64,000 nt of DNA, from positions 558,001-622,000 of the forward strand of contig JAKSGN010000007.1 in assembly GCA_024180945.1 (NCBI GenBank), in the 5' to 3' direction. The first letter of the stretch is position 1, and every line of letters starts with the position of its first letter. Positions 11,894-23,678 of this stretch are shown in pieces. The notes under the pieces were generated by a model, which searched no databases, was not told where the DNA came from, and worked only from the letters and a program-made list of their open reading frames with translations. A program made the translations under genes and the position numbers. The DNA is from Macrophomina tecta. Lineage: Eukaryota; Ascomycota; Dothideomycetes; Botryosphaeriales; Botryosphaeriaceae.

Positions 11894-13261
11894 GCGATGA
11901 ACAACCCCAACATAAAAAAAGGATACCAAAGGCGGATCAAAAAGCAAAGGCATACCCTAGGGCGTCAACCAGCCATTAGCGGTGACGACTCTTGCAGCGT
12001 GGTGGCTGGGGAATGCATTCAATCAAGATAGAGAATTGAGTCATTCCCGAACAAACCGTCTTCCCACCCATTGTGGTGTTGCGCCCGTGATGTCGGACCT
12101 CCCACGCGGAGTTGCCGTACGTAGCGGCTCCAGCTGAAGGGAAATGACCATTGGCGTGGTTTTTGGGACATGACTTCCTACTCACAATCTGGAAGTTGTG
12201 TCACTGCCAATTCCTACGCACTAGTCATTTCTACTTATAGTTGAGCCTGCGTAAGGTAAGTGCTAGGCCATGTGAAGATGTGACCGTGACAATTCGGTGA
12301 AGTGAAAGCCTGGACATTCGAATCTCGAGCATCTCCGATCGCTGAACTTCTGAAGACAAGATGTAATCCGGCATCTTTGATATGTCTGCAATGCCAGAAT
12401 AAGCAAGTACGTGGTCTCATGCTGCCGAAATGTCTGTAGTCAGATTCATCGGTACCTCAATGCATACTCAAATTGTGAATACCTCCGCTGTGCGCAATTA
12501 CTGGAGACTGTGTTTTAGTAGCTGAGCCAACGAGTCGGCTTGCGGAGGGGGATGAAGCAGTCCGGACGCAAATACTCGGAAACATACACAACATCGACGT
12601 CCGGGTCACTTCTTCATCTTCCCATACGCACTCACCCCCACAGGCCAAAGCTCGTCCCATTTCTCGGCGTGGGGGAAGCACGTCGATCATGGAACTTTAC
12701 TGCCTGGTCATCGCTGTACCGATAATCTTGTTTGTCATCCAGGCAGGGGACGTCGTTCAAATTGTCGAAAGCTCTCTAAGCCTTCAATTGTCATCCTGTG
12801 CAGCAGCATTATTGAGAGCCTGAAAAGCAGGGGAGTCTTTCTGGAGCATATGCTGGGATTTCGATTTAGTGACGAGCATAGCCGTAGGGAAGCACTGTTT
12901 ATACAGGCACTCAGATGATAATAAGCCCATACAAAGTTTTAGTTGCAGCTTTTAGTATCGCGATTCTCCCGCGGCAAGCGTGCTAACCTGGCATTCTCAT
13001 TCGCGCAATGGTCAAAACGAACCACCCCAGCCCTCCGGAAGAAAATTTTCACTATATGAGTCCACATGAACATAAGCGAACAAAGATAACCATGCTAGAA
13101 TGTGGGCGTCTGGGCATGCGTGGCATGACAAAAAAGATAGCTGCGTAAGGTTTTCTGGGCCAGGAACCCTAAGACAAACCCAACTTCAACAAAGAGGCTC
13201 CTTTAATCCACTAAACCCACAACACCACCGTCAAGTATGTGGTCGACGAAAACAAAAAATT
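11894..13261. other. Intergenic, no gene seen
   Basis: About 1.4 kb of mixed composition between rpl28 and the tRNA gene. Open frames are short, and no splice-joined model or domain was found. Confidence 0.5.
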
Positions 13262-13332
13262 GACCGCACCAGGGGTCGAACCTGGAATCTCTTGATTCGT
13301 AGTCAAGCGCCTTGCCATTGGGCCATGCGGCC
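13262..13332 (-). tRNA. tRNA-Arg (anticodon ACG)
   Basis: Read on the minus strand, the 71 bases start GGCCGCATGGCCCAATGGCA (acceptor stem and D arm). The anticodon arm is CTTGA-CTACGAA-TCAAG with anticodon ACG. The T arm is CCAGGTTCGACCCCTGG, and the 3' acceptor strand TGCGGTC pairs with GGCCGCA with one G-U wobble. There is no intron. It decodes CGU and, after A-to-I editing, CGC and CGA. Confidence 0.95.
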
Positions 13333-13647
13333 AGAAACTCAAACTGTTGAGACCGTGAACTTCTGGTCTTCGCTGTGCAGAATGTGATTACTATGATATA
13401 TATACCAAAATATGCTTACAAAACAAGCGACTACGCATAACTTCACCGGATGCATTCCAGATTGAGTGTGATGCGAGAGTATGGATTAGTTGGCCTGCCT
13501 GAGCCGTAGTCCTGGGCGGGAAGGAAAATTTTTTCCCATGCTAGCAAACAATACCAGCTTCATTAACAAAGAAACGATTCTTGAACGGCGAGCTACGACC
13601 TATCTTGTTCCGTCCCAGCCCATCCCAACGCCGAAAATCCATCCACA
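13333..13647. other. Intergenic, no gene seen
   Basis: 315 bases between the tRNA and the 3' end of the short-chain dehydrogenase gene, with AT-rich patches (ATGATATATATACC near 13391) and nothing else recognised. Confidence 0.4.
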
Positions 13648-14689
13648 CTACAAAGCGCACGCACCCCCATCCACCGGAATATCAGCTGCCCGGCTCGTCA
13701 GCATAGGCACTCGGTGAGCCCCAACCCCCCTCAGGAAGGAAAGCTTACCTCCGCTTATGTAGGACGCATCGTCAGACAACAAGAAAGCTACTACCTTACC
13801 AATCTCCTCAATCGTGCCCAACCGCTTCATTGCAGTCGTCGCGCTCAGTGTCTCCGGATTGATCAAGCCCGAATCAATCGCCTTCTGGAAATTCTCCCCG
13901 CTGTGGATTGGGCCCCTGCATCGCCAAGCTGTTCAGCGCAAAACCGTATGTCTTGGAAGGGGAGGGAGAAGGAGCGCAGGGGTAAAACTCACGGCATCAG
14001 AGCGTTGACGCGGATTCCCTCTGGCCCGAACTCCGCCGCGGCGGCTTTGGTCAGTCCGCGGATGCCCCATTTCGTGGTGCAATAGATGGGCATGCCGGGG
14101 ATGCCGCGCAGGCCGGCGCCGCTGGAGATGTTGACGATGGAGCCGCCGGGGCGGGTGAGGTGCTTGAGCTGCTTGCGCATGCAGTACATCGTCCCGTTCA
14201 AGTTCACGTCCAGCGTCGCATTCCAGTCGGGTGTTTCCTGGCGTCCGGTGTTCAGTGATTTTGCGGAGGCGTGTTGGCCGCATTGGGAAAGCTTACGATG
14301 TTGCCTGTGTTCTGCTGCCGCGTGCGCCGGTTGATGCCGACCACATTTGCAGCGCCGTCCAGCCGGCCGAACTCGCCCACGACCGCGTCGATCCAGTCGT
14401 CGACCTCGTTTTCGGCTTTGATGTCGACTCTGTGGAGGAGCACGTGTACGGCGGAGAACTCGGCACTGATTGGTCAGAGGGGGTGGTTGCAAAGTGCCTC
14501 GCTTTCTCTTGGGACATCTCCGTACAGTATCTTCTTTGTGCCTTCAAGGGCGTCGACATTTACGTCGCACAAGGCCAGCCCCGTGGCGCCGAGCTGGGCG
14601 GCTCGGACGGCGGTTGCGCGGCCGATGCCACCGCCTGCGCCGGTGATGGCGTATATTTTTCCTTCCATGGATCGTAAGGCGTCGGCCAT
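13648..14689 (-). CDS. Short-chain dehydrogenase/reductase (SDR)
   Basis: Classical NAD(P)-dependent SDR; substrate unknown. Five exons, 14689-14526, 14465-14297, 14237-13993, 13915-13749 and 13685-13648, with introns of 60, 59, 77 and 63 bases, join in frame to 260 aa, the standard length. Motifs in order: TGAGGGIG (cofactor, about residue 16), CDVNVDAL, AANVVGI (in place of the usual NNAG), NISSGAG with the catalytic Ser, YCTTK as the YxxxK catalytic pair, the PG segment after VNALM, and the end GADIPVDGGACAL. A TATATA box lies at 14758-14763, 69 bases upstream of the ATG. It diverges from the P450 1.05 kb away, so the two could serve one pathway, but no synthase gene is seen nearby. Confidence 0.9.
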
Positions 14690-15743
14690 TTTTTGAGTTT
14701 TTGGGGAATATGGGCTGTGTCAGGATTGGACATCTTTGCGAGCATCTGATTCGCAAGATATATAGGGAGCATTTACTGATGACGCGGAGTTCCGGCCCTG
14801 CCAAGTGCATTTGCGAGAACCCGAGCCCATCCTCGGATTGCTCTCCAACGTGGAGACGCCAAGTAAGAATACGAAGCTGAGAAAAGCGATTTGAAGGCAG
14901 CAGCAGTTGTTCAAAGCACACTGGTGATTAGAGAAGTGTAACGGTTGATGCGCTACGGAACATGAAGTTGATATCCCGGTGCCAATCCGAAGTGTTCTTT
15001 TTTGGCGTTGCCCAGCACATGCATCCCCTCCGTAAGCGGCGCCGGAAGTATCAACCGGCCGCACCCTATTGGACAACCCGGCTCTTGTCTGCATGAAAAC
15101 GTCAAAGAAGCTTTGTTTTACATGGCAGCCTTTGCCGCTTCTTGCGGCTATCCGCAACCTCTCTTGAATACCCCCCAAGTCTACAAATGTCTACAAATGG
15201 CGTTTTCACAACGCCCACGGGCCCCAAGTCGTCGTCCCGCAAATCGACGAAGCACCCGCAAATCATCCCTGGAAAAGGCCACCATTTGGCCGTCTCGGCA
15301 CCGGATCGCCTCTCGGTCCGCCTTTATTGACAAGGATCGCACAGGCGTCATCGGCCTCACAGTCAGATCGAAACGTTGCTGATTGGTTTCTTATTCCTGT
15401 TCGGACTTTGAATGCGAGGAAATGCTTGCAGGAGTGGCCTAGCGTGTAGCAGGTCGTGCTGATCTTATCCCACTGTTGCTGGTAAACCTCTGGGACAGGG
15501 TTATTCTGTGGAAGCTCTAGAACAACATGTTATACCCGAAGGCAGAACCGAGGGATCTTTGTTTGGCCCCGCCGTCGTATTCGGGACTGCGTTGCGAGGT
15601 ACGCTGCGCCGCTTCTCTCCTTAAGTCAAGTGCAGCGCAGCATGGACATACGCCAATTCAGAAAGGAAATTCTTTAAAGTCTGGGAAGTACGCCTCTCCT
15701 TCACTCAATCCAACAACTGGACATTTTTCGCAGACTTATCATC
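14690..15743. promoter_or_regulatory. Divergent SDR/P450 promoter region
   Basis: About 1.05 kb between the SDR start (14689, minus) and the P450 start (15744, plus). The only element I can name is the SDR TATA box TATATA at 14758-14763 (minus). No gene is supported. Confidence 0.45.
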
Positions 15744-17488
15744 ATGGCCGATACCGCAAGCCAACCCCCGACCTTTCAGGTCGGGTACGATCTGGTTGCG
15801 AAGCTCCCCTCCGTTTTAGCCCTCGCCGTACTCTCCTTTTCAGCGGTCAAGCTCTACAACTGGATCATCTACACCACAGCAACCTCCAAATACCCCTTGG
15901 TGAATCCGAAATGGGACGAACCCACGAAAAAGAAGTTTATGCACAGTATCCGGGATCTCTTGGAGGAAGGGATGACCATGGTTCGTGTTACCCTGTCTAC
16001 GCTACATGATTTCTAGGGGCTCATCGGCATAACTCCACCAGTCCAAAGGCGGCCCGTACCGGTTTAACGACATGTCCACTCAGAGGATTATGCTTCCGCC
16101 TAAGTACATTGATGAGATCAAAAACCACAATGGTCTTGACTTCCACGGTTATGTCGCTAAAATCAGTCTCCCTCATCCTAGTTTGGCAGTCTTTGATGGG
16201 TGTTAATTCCTAGCAGGAATTCTTTGCCAGCTACCCCGGATTCGACGCATTCAGCGCCTCCGTCAATCAAACCATCTTCCAGGATGCCGTCAGGACTCAG
16301 CTTACCCAGGCTCTTGCTCTGACTATCGGACCTATGGCGAAAGAGGCTCCCAACTCCATGACCAAAGTCTTCGGCGACTCTACCGAATGGAAAGAGACAG
16401 CCTTTGTCCCGCATGCCTTGAAGATCATCTCCCGCCTCATAACTCTCATATTCCTGGGTGAGGAGTTCATGGATAATCAGGAGTGGCAGAGGATTTCGGT
16501 GATGTATACCGTTGACGCCTTCTTTGCGGCCAAGAAACTCAACACTTTCCCCGCCGTCCTCCGTCCTGTCGTCCACTGGTTCCTCCCTGAGTGCCGCAAG
16601 ATCCGTGAGGAGATCAAGTTGTGCCGTGAGCTCATCACGCCTGAGGTTGAGAGACGTCTAGCGGAAATCGAGAAGAATGGGGGCAAGCCTCGCAAGAAGG
16701 TCCTGGATTCCATCGACTGGTTTGTCGCCGCTGCCAAGGGCCAGCCATTTGATTACCCCAATGCCGAACTGTCCCTTGCTATGGCCTCCATCCACACTAC
16801 CACTAACACCTTCTCCTTCGCCTTCTTCGACCTTCTCGAAAACCCACAGTACGTGCAGCCCCTGCGCGAGGAAATCATCCAGGTGTTCAGCGAGGTCGGC
16901 AAATGGGACAAGAGCACTCTTTTCAAGCTCCGCTTCATGGACAGCTTCCTCAAGGAGAGCATGCGCTACCACCCTCACAGTGCCTGTAAGCAAGCCCCTC
17001 AACCCTCAAGTCCTTCCAAACCACTAATATCATCTCCCACAGTCCACCTTCCCCGCATGGCCACCAAGACCTTCACCCTCTCCGACGGCAGCGTCATCCC
17101 CAAAGACGCCTATGTCTCCGTCGGCCCAACCCTCATGCAGGACCCTAATGTCTGGCCCAACGCACACGTCTTTGACCCATACCGCTTCCTCAAGCTGCGT
17201 AGCCAGCCCGGCAACGAAAACAAGTACCAGTTCGTGACCACCTCGTGCGAGAGCACCGTCTTTGGCCACGGCCACCACAGCTGCCCTGGCCGCTTCTTCG
17301 CCTCGAATGAGATCAAGCTACTGCTCGCCCACATGATCATGTACTACGACTGGAAGCTGCCAGAGGGGCAAGACAGCGTCGTGCACAACAGCATCGGCAC
17401 GTCGCACTCGCCCAACTCGAAGCAGGCGGTGCTACTGAGGAGGAGGACGCCGGAGATCGATTTCCAGGCAGTGTATAATAATGAGTAA
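15744..17488 (+). CDS. Cytochrome P450 monooxygenase
   Basis: Microsomal-type P450; the substrate cannot be told from sequence. Four exons, 15744-15980, 16042-16152, 16217-16985 and 17043-17488, give 520 aa. An N-terminal membrane anchor (about residues 18-38, VLALAVLSFSAVKLYNWIIY) is followed by a Pro-rich hinge. The K-helix is FLKESMRYHPHSA with the ExxR pair, and the heme loop is FGHGHHSCPGRFFA with the proximal Cys. The I-helix lacks the common AGTTT and reads ASIHTTTNT, as in ent-kaurene-oxidase-like and indole-diterpene fungal P450s (family inference). Introns 1 and 2 use weak donors (GTTCGT, GTCGCT), so the exon 2 borders are the least certain part. Intron 3 is 57 bases with no stop. 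An AATAAA-like signal lies near 17713. Confidence 0.9.
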
Positions 17489-17555
17489 GAGTAGCTGCTT
17501 TCGCTATTGGTCTGTCTTTTTCGGATTGGTCTGTCTTTGTTTTGGTTTTTTTCTC

Positions 17556-17601
17556 CTTCCTTCCTTCCTTCCTTTCTTTCTTTTTTTTTTTTTTTTTTTT
17601 T
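17556..17601 (+). repeat. TTCC/TTTC tract and T21 run
   Basis: A TTCC and TTTC tetranucleotide tract runs into 21 T (17581-17601) just after the P450 stop codon, in the convergent region with the membrane protein gene. It is a simple-sequence repeat, likely in the 3' untranslated region. Confidence 0.8.
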
Positions 17602-17740
17602 GATTCCTTCGTGGCGTATATATCCTTGCTGGTAGCGACAAGTTCACAATCGCACTGCACTTTCTTTTTTCCTTGTACAACGGCCACATAGAGTGATGGT
17701 TATATGTGTTAGAAATAAAAGATCTATCAAATAAATAATC

Positions 17741-19060
17741 TCAGGGCATATACGCCTTCTGCACCTCCGCCAACCCATCCGCACCATCCTGCCTCAACCA
17801 CCTCTCACTATCTCCAGACCCTGAGTCCCACGACCCTGACCTTCCCCCGTCCTCTCCTTCCCCTTTCCGCTCGCTCCGCACCCTCATCGCCACTGTCTCC
17901 GTGATACAGCCCTCAGCAATGCTGCACATCGCCGCCTCTTCATCGCCATCATCACCGCCCCTCCTCTCATGACTCAGCGGCGCTGCCGCGGCCATGATGT
18001 CCATTGCCGCTGAGGCGCGGCTCTTGTGATTTTGACTGCGGCGCGTCGTCGTCGTCGTCGTCGGCACGTCGTATGAAGACGAGATGGCGAGATCGCCGAG
18101 GCCCATGCGCACGCTGGAGGCGCGGGCGACCTTGGCGATGAGATTGGCGAGGGACATTTCGATGGCGAGTTTGATGGTGTAGGCGAGTGGATGGAACTGG
18201 ACGTAGATGAAGGGATTCTTGAAGGACATGGACAGGATGATGGCCAACTAACAAGACCACACCGTCAAACAATCTGGGGAAGGCGACAACCGGGAGAGGA
18301 AAGGGGGTGTTGCTACATACGTCGAGGAACACGGAGATGACGTCGAGTGCGGCGTTGGTCCAGAATAGCGCCTTATACTTTTCGAGCCCGTTTGCGATCA
18401 GGTTGCGGCGCACCAGCCACATGAAGTAGAAGTTGAGCCCGGCGTCGATCAGCATGAAGAGCACCTTCTCGACGCGGTCCCAGACGTGGTTGACGTCGAT
18501 GTAGGTCTGCGAGCGCTGCAGCTGTGCGGGCAGCCAGATGCAGAAGACGGAGACGTTGATTATGCCGACGTAGCCGGCGACAGTCCACTTCATGCGGTGG
18601 ACTTTGCGGGCGTCAGTGTGGAGGAGGCCGATGCGGTTGATGATGATTTGAAGGAGGACCTGAATCTGGATAACCCAGAGGACGAGGACGAAAAAGAAAA
18701 ACTCGAAGCTGCGGGTGTGTTAGTGATACTGTTCGGGAAGAGAAAGGGCGTTGGTGGGAGGAGCAGCAGGTCCGGAGCTCTACGGTTGGAGCATCTTTAC
18801 CTGGGTCCGACGGTGTCCCGCATGTATAACCATGATATAACGCCTATGATCGTGCTTGCTGCCAACTCAGTCCAAATCATGGTGATATACGCTGTTATCT
18901 TTCGCGATCGTGCCCATGTTTGGAGTGTCTGGTTAATGGCTGTTGCGGCGCAAAAGAGGGAGCATCCGATACTGATTCCCCAAACGATGCTCGCGACTGA
19001 CATTTCGGCCCGGGTGACATGGTACTTTTCGAACCACGGTGGTACGAGTGTTCCGGTCAT
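17741..19060 (-). CDS. Fungal 7-TM integral membrane protein, orphan
   Basis: I do not recognise a named family. Three exons, 19060-18801, 18708-18321 and 18247-17741, with introns of 92 and about 73 bases, give about 384 aa. About seven hydrophobic segments occur in the first 260 residues, including ASIVWGISIGCSLFCAATAI, AYITMIWTELAASTIIGVIS, FEFFFFVLVLWVIQIQVLL, WTVAGYVGIINVSVFCIWL and ALDVISVFLDLAIILSM. A hydrophilic tail of about 120 residues follows, with a TTTTTTRRSQ patch and many Ser, Gly and Asp. The shape resembles fungal receptor-like or rhodopsin-like orphan membrane proteins, but I see no retinal Lys site and no ligand clue. I take the ATG at 19060; the frame stays open upstream without another ATG. 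The middle borders may be off by one base. Confidence 0.75.
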
Positions 19061-21183
19061 ACTGGGATTCAATGCTGGAAAAATGTTCCTCTGGACAATG
19101 GCAGCTCTCCAGAAGCGAAGTGTTGATAAGAAGCCCGTAGGGTTGAAGACACTGATTACACTTATCGAGGATCATCAAGGGCTGTTTGCAAAACACCAAG
19201 AGCTCAATGATGGGACTTGGATCCGGATCAAAATCTGTTGGTGTGGGGAAGAGCCAGTTATAGGATTACCGGAGCAGCCGCTGTGGCGGTCGTGTTGTTA
19301 GTATTATCAGAAAAAAACCATGGCGAACTGCAAAGTGTACAATTCGTAAATGAGCACGGCTGCACCTCCGAGCAAGCCGTCCCACGTGGCTAGAATAAGG
19401 AGTTTTAAGGCAAAATCATCGGCGAAAACACCGCAACCTTAAGGAATAAAGTTCATTACGTAGCGGCTGAAAAAGCTTGGGACGGAGAGAACGGGTGCGG
19501 TGGCGTATACCGGGAGGTTCCCATCACTCGCCACCATCGACCAAGAGCCCGAGAACTCAGCAGGGAGGGGAACCTCTGCATCTTGCATGCCACTTCTATA
19601 GCCGAGAGCTTACCACATGCTCTTTCTGTAAATGTGGGTTGAACATAGCTTCGTAGCTCGCGGAGATCCCGATGGCCCACTTCCCCCGAGCAGTGGCAGC
19701 GATCGGAAGACTGGAGGATCGGCAGAGCAACACAGGGATACTCCCGACAACCTTCGACGGTAATTTTTCGGGACCGGATGTAGGGATGTTGCTTTAAGGG
19801 TATGTTTGCCTTTTTGAATCTGGCTGTGTGGCGTCTTGCTGGGAGAGAGAGTATAATGTACATTTTTCATGCCACGTCTCATCTGGCGATTTCTGACGCA
19901 TTAGTGACTATTTAAAGTTTAATGGAGAAAGAACCCACTTGCTAAGATCTTAACCGGCCATCCCGTTGTGGCGCGAGCTGTTGCCGATAACCAGCTGAAC
20001 TGGCACACAGTGAGCGACGTGGCGGCAAACATGGAAAACCAAGATATGGTGATCATGGACTAGCTCAAAGTTTCTCGTCCTGGCCCCCTGGTTTCACCGA
20101 ACCTATTGTGCTTTTCTGACTCGCTGGCAACGGCAAATCATTTTTTGGCATCGGATGGCGTCCATGGCGTTTCCAAGCATGTAATCAATTATGTTGAGAA
20201 GGTTTGGTTTCCGCTGGTGAAAGTTTTGCCAGCTACCAGAGTGCTTGGATGTATGTGATGGTACGGAATGATCCTGTGGCGTTTCTCGGACCCAAATGGT
20301 AATATTGAAAGAAGATATGGGCTAGAACTAGAGTATCGTTGTTTCAATTCAGACACGGTGGGCAGTAAACTGAACGAGCCCCTTCACTGGCGCTTCTGAT
20401 TCCTGGCTGAGTTACCTCACGGGAGCCAGTTGCTCATGTGAATGAGAAAACCCCCGAATGAAAGATGGACACATGTACGCCCTATAGGTAACGCATTGAG
20501 TTGCGCAGGGGAGACCGGCGTCTGCCTCATAGCCGATGCTGATGCCGAGACAGCTCAGGCTGCTCTAAAAGTCTGGTGCATAGTGATTTGTCAATAGCTA
20601 TCATCTAACAGACTTGCTTGGCTCTCGTTAGGCCATCAATTTTGCAGTGCAACATCTAGTGATAACTGTTTGTTCCCATAGAGCCTTGTCCTTTCGGACC
20701 GCACACATTTGCAAGATCTTACTGAATGAAAGCCTGTGGTGCCATGCTATCACATGAGAAGATTAGCTGCGTTCTCTCTGCGTGCAATGCGGCTAGAGCT
20801 CTTCCCCGAATACAAATGTGAGGAGCGAGAGCACTGATCGTTCCCATACATGGCACATGGAAGCTTTACTAATCTACTCTGCGTCCAGCGAACAATAAGC
20901 AATAAGAGAAGTATAAGTTAACTAACCAGAATTTTCCTTCATTAACTCTAAAAGTGGTTGTTCACTCCCTACCTGTCCGTGAAGCATTACCGTAGAAAAC
21001 AGACAACAAAAGCGCACCGGAGTCATTGTCCTGCATCCACCGTGTCCACGCCATTCCGGATGTACAGCCACAACCACACACTCAACCTGCGACGTAAATG
21101 TCCCCAGAACATCCGCATACCCCGCTAATGTTAAAGCGTTCAACATCTCAGACACGCACCGCACTCCATCGACCCAACCCAAC
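19061..21183. other. Intergenic, 2.1 kb without a gene
   Basis: Upstream region of the 7-TM gene and beyond. It has mixed base composition and many stops in all frames. The minus-strand frame at 20922-21311 lacks an ATG and I do not trust it. Nothing else was recognised. Confidence 0.45.
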
Positions 21184-22050
21184 ATGACCGACCACACCTT
21201 CATCCGCCCTCTCAACAACACCACCACCCCACTCGGGCACCGCTGCCCCTCTGCACCCACCCGAACCAACTCGACGCGAAAGCCCGCATCTCCATCCTTA
21301 ATCTCCGGCACGAATACCTTCTACTTCTCCTGGCTCTCGCGCCTTCACCCATTATCTCCACGCCCCGCCACACCACTGCCGCGGCCTGCTCTGCGTGCAT
21401 GGCATCTATACGGCCGAGTGGGCCCAGCGGGCTTATGGGTCGCCTACAAAGACGCCGCCGCGGGTTGTGGCTGCGGCTGCGGAGGCGGTTACATGCAGGC
21501 AAGCGTACTACTCCCCGTATTCAACAGTGAGATGGAGGGACAGCAGGAGGTGCGACAAAAGCAGCAACAGGAGCAGGAGCAGGATCAACTCCACAGCCCG
21601 CCACCAGAAGGCATGGCCTTAGCGCTACCCTTGCGCCCCGTCACTGCCGCTACTAGGCCAGTTCCAGTGCACGCCGCTCAGCAGGTGCGCCCGTGTTGCA
21701 GCGGGCGCTGGGGACGCTGTACTATGCCGCTCAGGGGCCGCAATTACAACACCCACAACGCCAACGCTGGCGCTTCATCCGCACCCTTGACAACGCGATG
21801 ACCGCCCTCGCCAATGTAAGCATCGGCTGGGCCGCACGCACTCTACTTGCCTCTCTATGCCGCCCTTTCGACGTGGGTGGGTGTGCAGCGGGTGGTGGAG
21901 GGAGCGGTGAGGCGGCTGCGGGGGGTGGGGCGGCGCTGGGGGGTTGGGGAAGTGTACGATGTACTGTTCGCATACACACGGAAGATGCGCATGTATAGGG
22001 AGGTTGTGACGGCGGTGCCTGCGTTGCTGAAGATGTTGGGCCTGGGCTGA
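21184..22050 (+). pseudogene. Possible gene or decayed gene, unknown function
   Basis: The ATG at 21184 sits in a good fungal context (CCCAACATG) and opens 205 codons, but the protein is of low quality (Pro/Thr-rich, a Cys-Gly run, a Gln-rich patch). Different frames downstream look more protein-like: 21693-21820 (ALGTLYYAAQ, FIRTLDNAMTALAN) and 21847-22050 (ending VYDVLFAYTRKMRMYREVV...). A GTAAGC donor at 21817 and a GTGTGCAG acceptor ending near 21897 would join these two in frame. I could not connect the first part without a stop or frame change. Either an intron-rich gene that I cannot resolve or a decayed copy. No family recognised. Confidence 0.3.
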
Positions 22051-22319
22051 GGTTGGTGGTCATTCTGGGAAATAGGCTCTTGTGGTAAGTGATTTCTATT
22101 CTTTTTGAGCGTTTTTGGTTCGCTCTGGTTGGAGTAACATTTCCAGAGCCCGTGGATGTGGACTGTAGTTCAGCACTGTCAAAAACGCACCCCTAGCTCT
22201 ATAGTAATAAATTCAGTTTCCCGATTCGGGGTATTGGACCCAAGATTCCTCGCTGATACAGTGGTTCCAATGCAAGCCCTTTTCAATACCGTCACCCAAT
22301 CTCACCCTCACGAGAAGCC

Positions 22320-23678
22320 CTACTTACCAGTCTCCCCCATCAGCCTCTTCAGCATCAGCATCTCATGCTTCGTGACATACGCCCTCCGACTCGCCCCGTC
22401 CCCAGACTCCCCATCCCCACTTCCCTCACCTACACATCCCTCCAACTCATCCACCAGATCCCGCACCTTCGCCCCTTCCCACACACCTCCTCATTCGTCC
22501 AAAATACCCGCTTGACGCCGACACTGTGCATGAACCCCACGCACCGATAGCATGGACGCGACCCCAGCACGTTGTCCCGTCGGACAAGCTCGAAGTCCAC
22601 GCCTGCTTCTGCAAGTGCCTCCTTTCGTGGCTCCTCGGCCGTGCCGCACGTCAGCTCCTCGTGCAGCGAGCCTGTCGAGACGTGCTTCCCGGCGAGGGGC
22701 GAGGACTCGGCTGGAGAAGTGCAATTGGGCAGAGGTACCGTTGCGGACGAGAATGGAGGCGGGTGCTGGAGCCGGTGGCCGAGGCGCGTGACGTACAGGT
22801 CTGCGCCGGCGAGGTGGCGATGCTTCGTGCGGTCTTTGACGGCGCGGGAGGGGGCGGTGGCGGTGGCGGTGGCGGATGGCGAGGAGTCCGGTTGGAGTCT
22901 TGGGAAGAGGAGGGCGCAGTGCTGAGCGGAGGCGGGTTTCTTTGGAGTCTGAGGGTTGGGTTAACGTGGGTACCGTTAGGGTCAAACGGAGATGGGCTTA
23001 CGGGTTGGTGGAGATACGTTGTGCTTGACTTCTTCTCCTTCTCCTTCTCCTTCTTCTTCTTCTTCTTCTTCTTCTTACCCGAATTCGAGCTCTGCTTCTG
23101 TCCCTGTGAGTTCTTGTGGGTGCTACAGTTCTCCGTATTCGTGGTCGGAGTCATAATAGTCGTAGTCGTATCCTTGCCCTTCGAAGCCGCATGGTCTACC
23201 TTCTTCCCGCCCTTCTTCTTCGTCTTCGCCTTCCCACCCCTACTCCGCCTCTTCTCCGCCCCTGGCCCATCTCCCTCTTCGTTTACCACAACCCGCAACC
23301 CTCCCTGGCGGTTTTTGCCCCGACAGCTTCCTGCCCGCGCGCGCCGAGCGCGCCGCCGCAACTGCATCCACCAGCGCCATCATCTCCGCGTGCATACTGA
23401 GCGGTGCACTCCCACCGCTCCTGCCAGCTATCTCCTCGAAGAACACGAAGGCTGTGGAGCCGGTGCTACTGCTCTTGGGTATGGCAGGCTTTCGCTTCCG
23501 CAGCGCCGCGTTCCCGTGCCTGAGCGCGCCGCCGTCGAAGCCGTGCCGGTGCGCGTTGTGGCCGCGGCCGAGGATCTTGCCGCCGCGGACGACGACGCTG
23601 CCGTGGCGGTGGCGCAGGGGCGAGAGTGCGGCCTGCGCGAGGCAGTGGGGGAGGTAGGTCGTGTCGGGCTTGGGCATG
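22320..23678 (-). CDS. Cytidine/deoxycytidylate deaminase-like protein, apparent frameshifts
   Basis: Zinc-dependent deaminase fold. The ATG at 23678 starts MPKPDTTYLPHCLAQAALSP, then HGSVVVRGGKILGRG and the HAE motif in SMHAEMMALVDAV; the second zinc motif is PCYRC in SRPCYRCVGFMHSVGVKRVF. A Lys-rich linker encoded by a TTC/CTC microsatellite separates the halves, followed by a clean 54-base intron (23001-22948). Two single-base breaks are apparent. Near 23287-23305 the frame shifts from the HAE part to the linker. Near 22485-22495 it shifts from WTNEE to the C-terminal VRDLVDELEG...YVTKHEMLMLKRLM part, which ends at 22320. These may be real (a pseudogene) or base errors in GC-rich sequence; a long weak-donor intron could replace the first break. 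The zinc ligands are intact. Confidence 0.65.
23030..23077 (+). repeat. TTC/CTC trinucleotide microsatellite
   Basis: About 16 TTC/CTC triplets in a row. On the minus strand they encode a Lys/Glu run inside the deaminase linker. Length changes here would alter the linker without shifting the frame. Confidence 0.8.

Noticed and set aside
18486..19301. 271-codon plus-strand frame
   Set aside because: Antisense to the 7-TM gene exons; it crosses that gene's introns and has no domain.
20922..21311. 129-codon minus-strand frame
   Set aside because: No ATG at its beginning and overlaps the better-placed ATG at 21184; no family seen.
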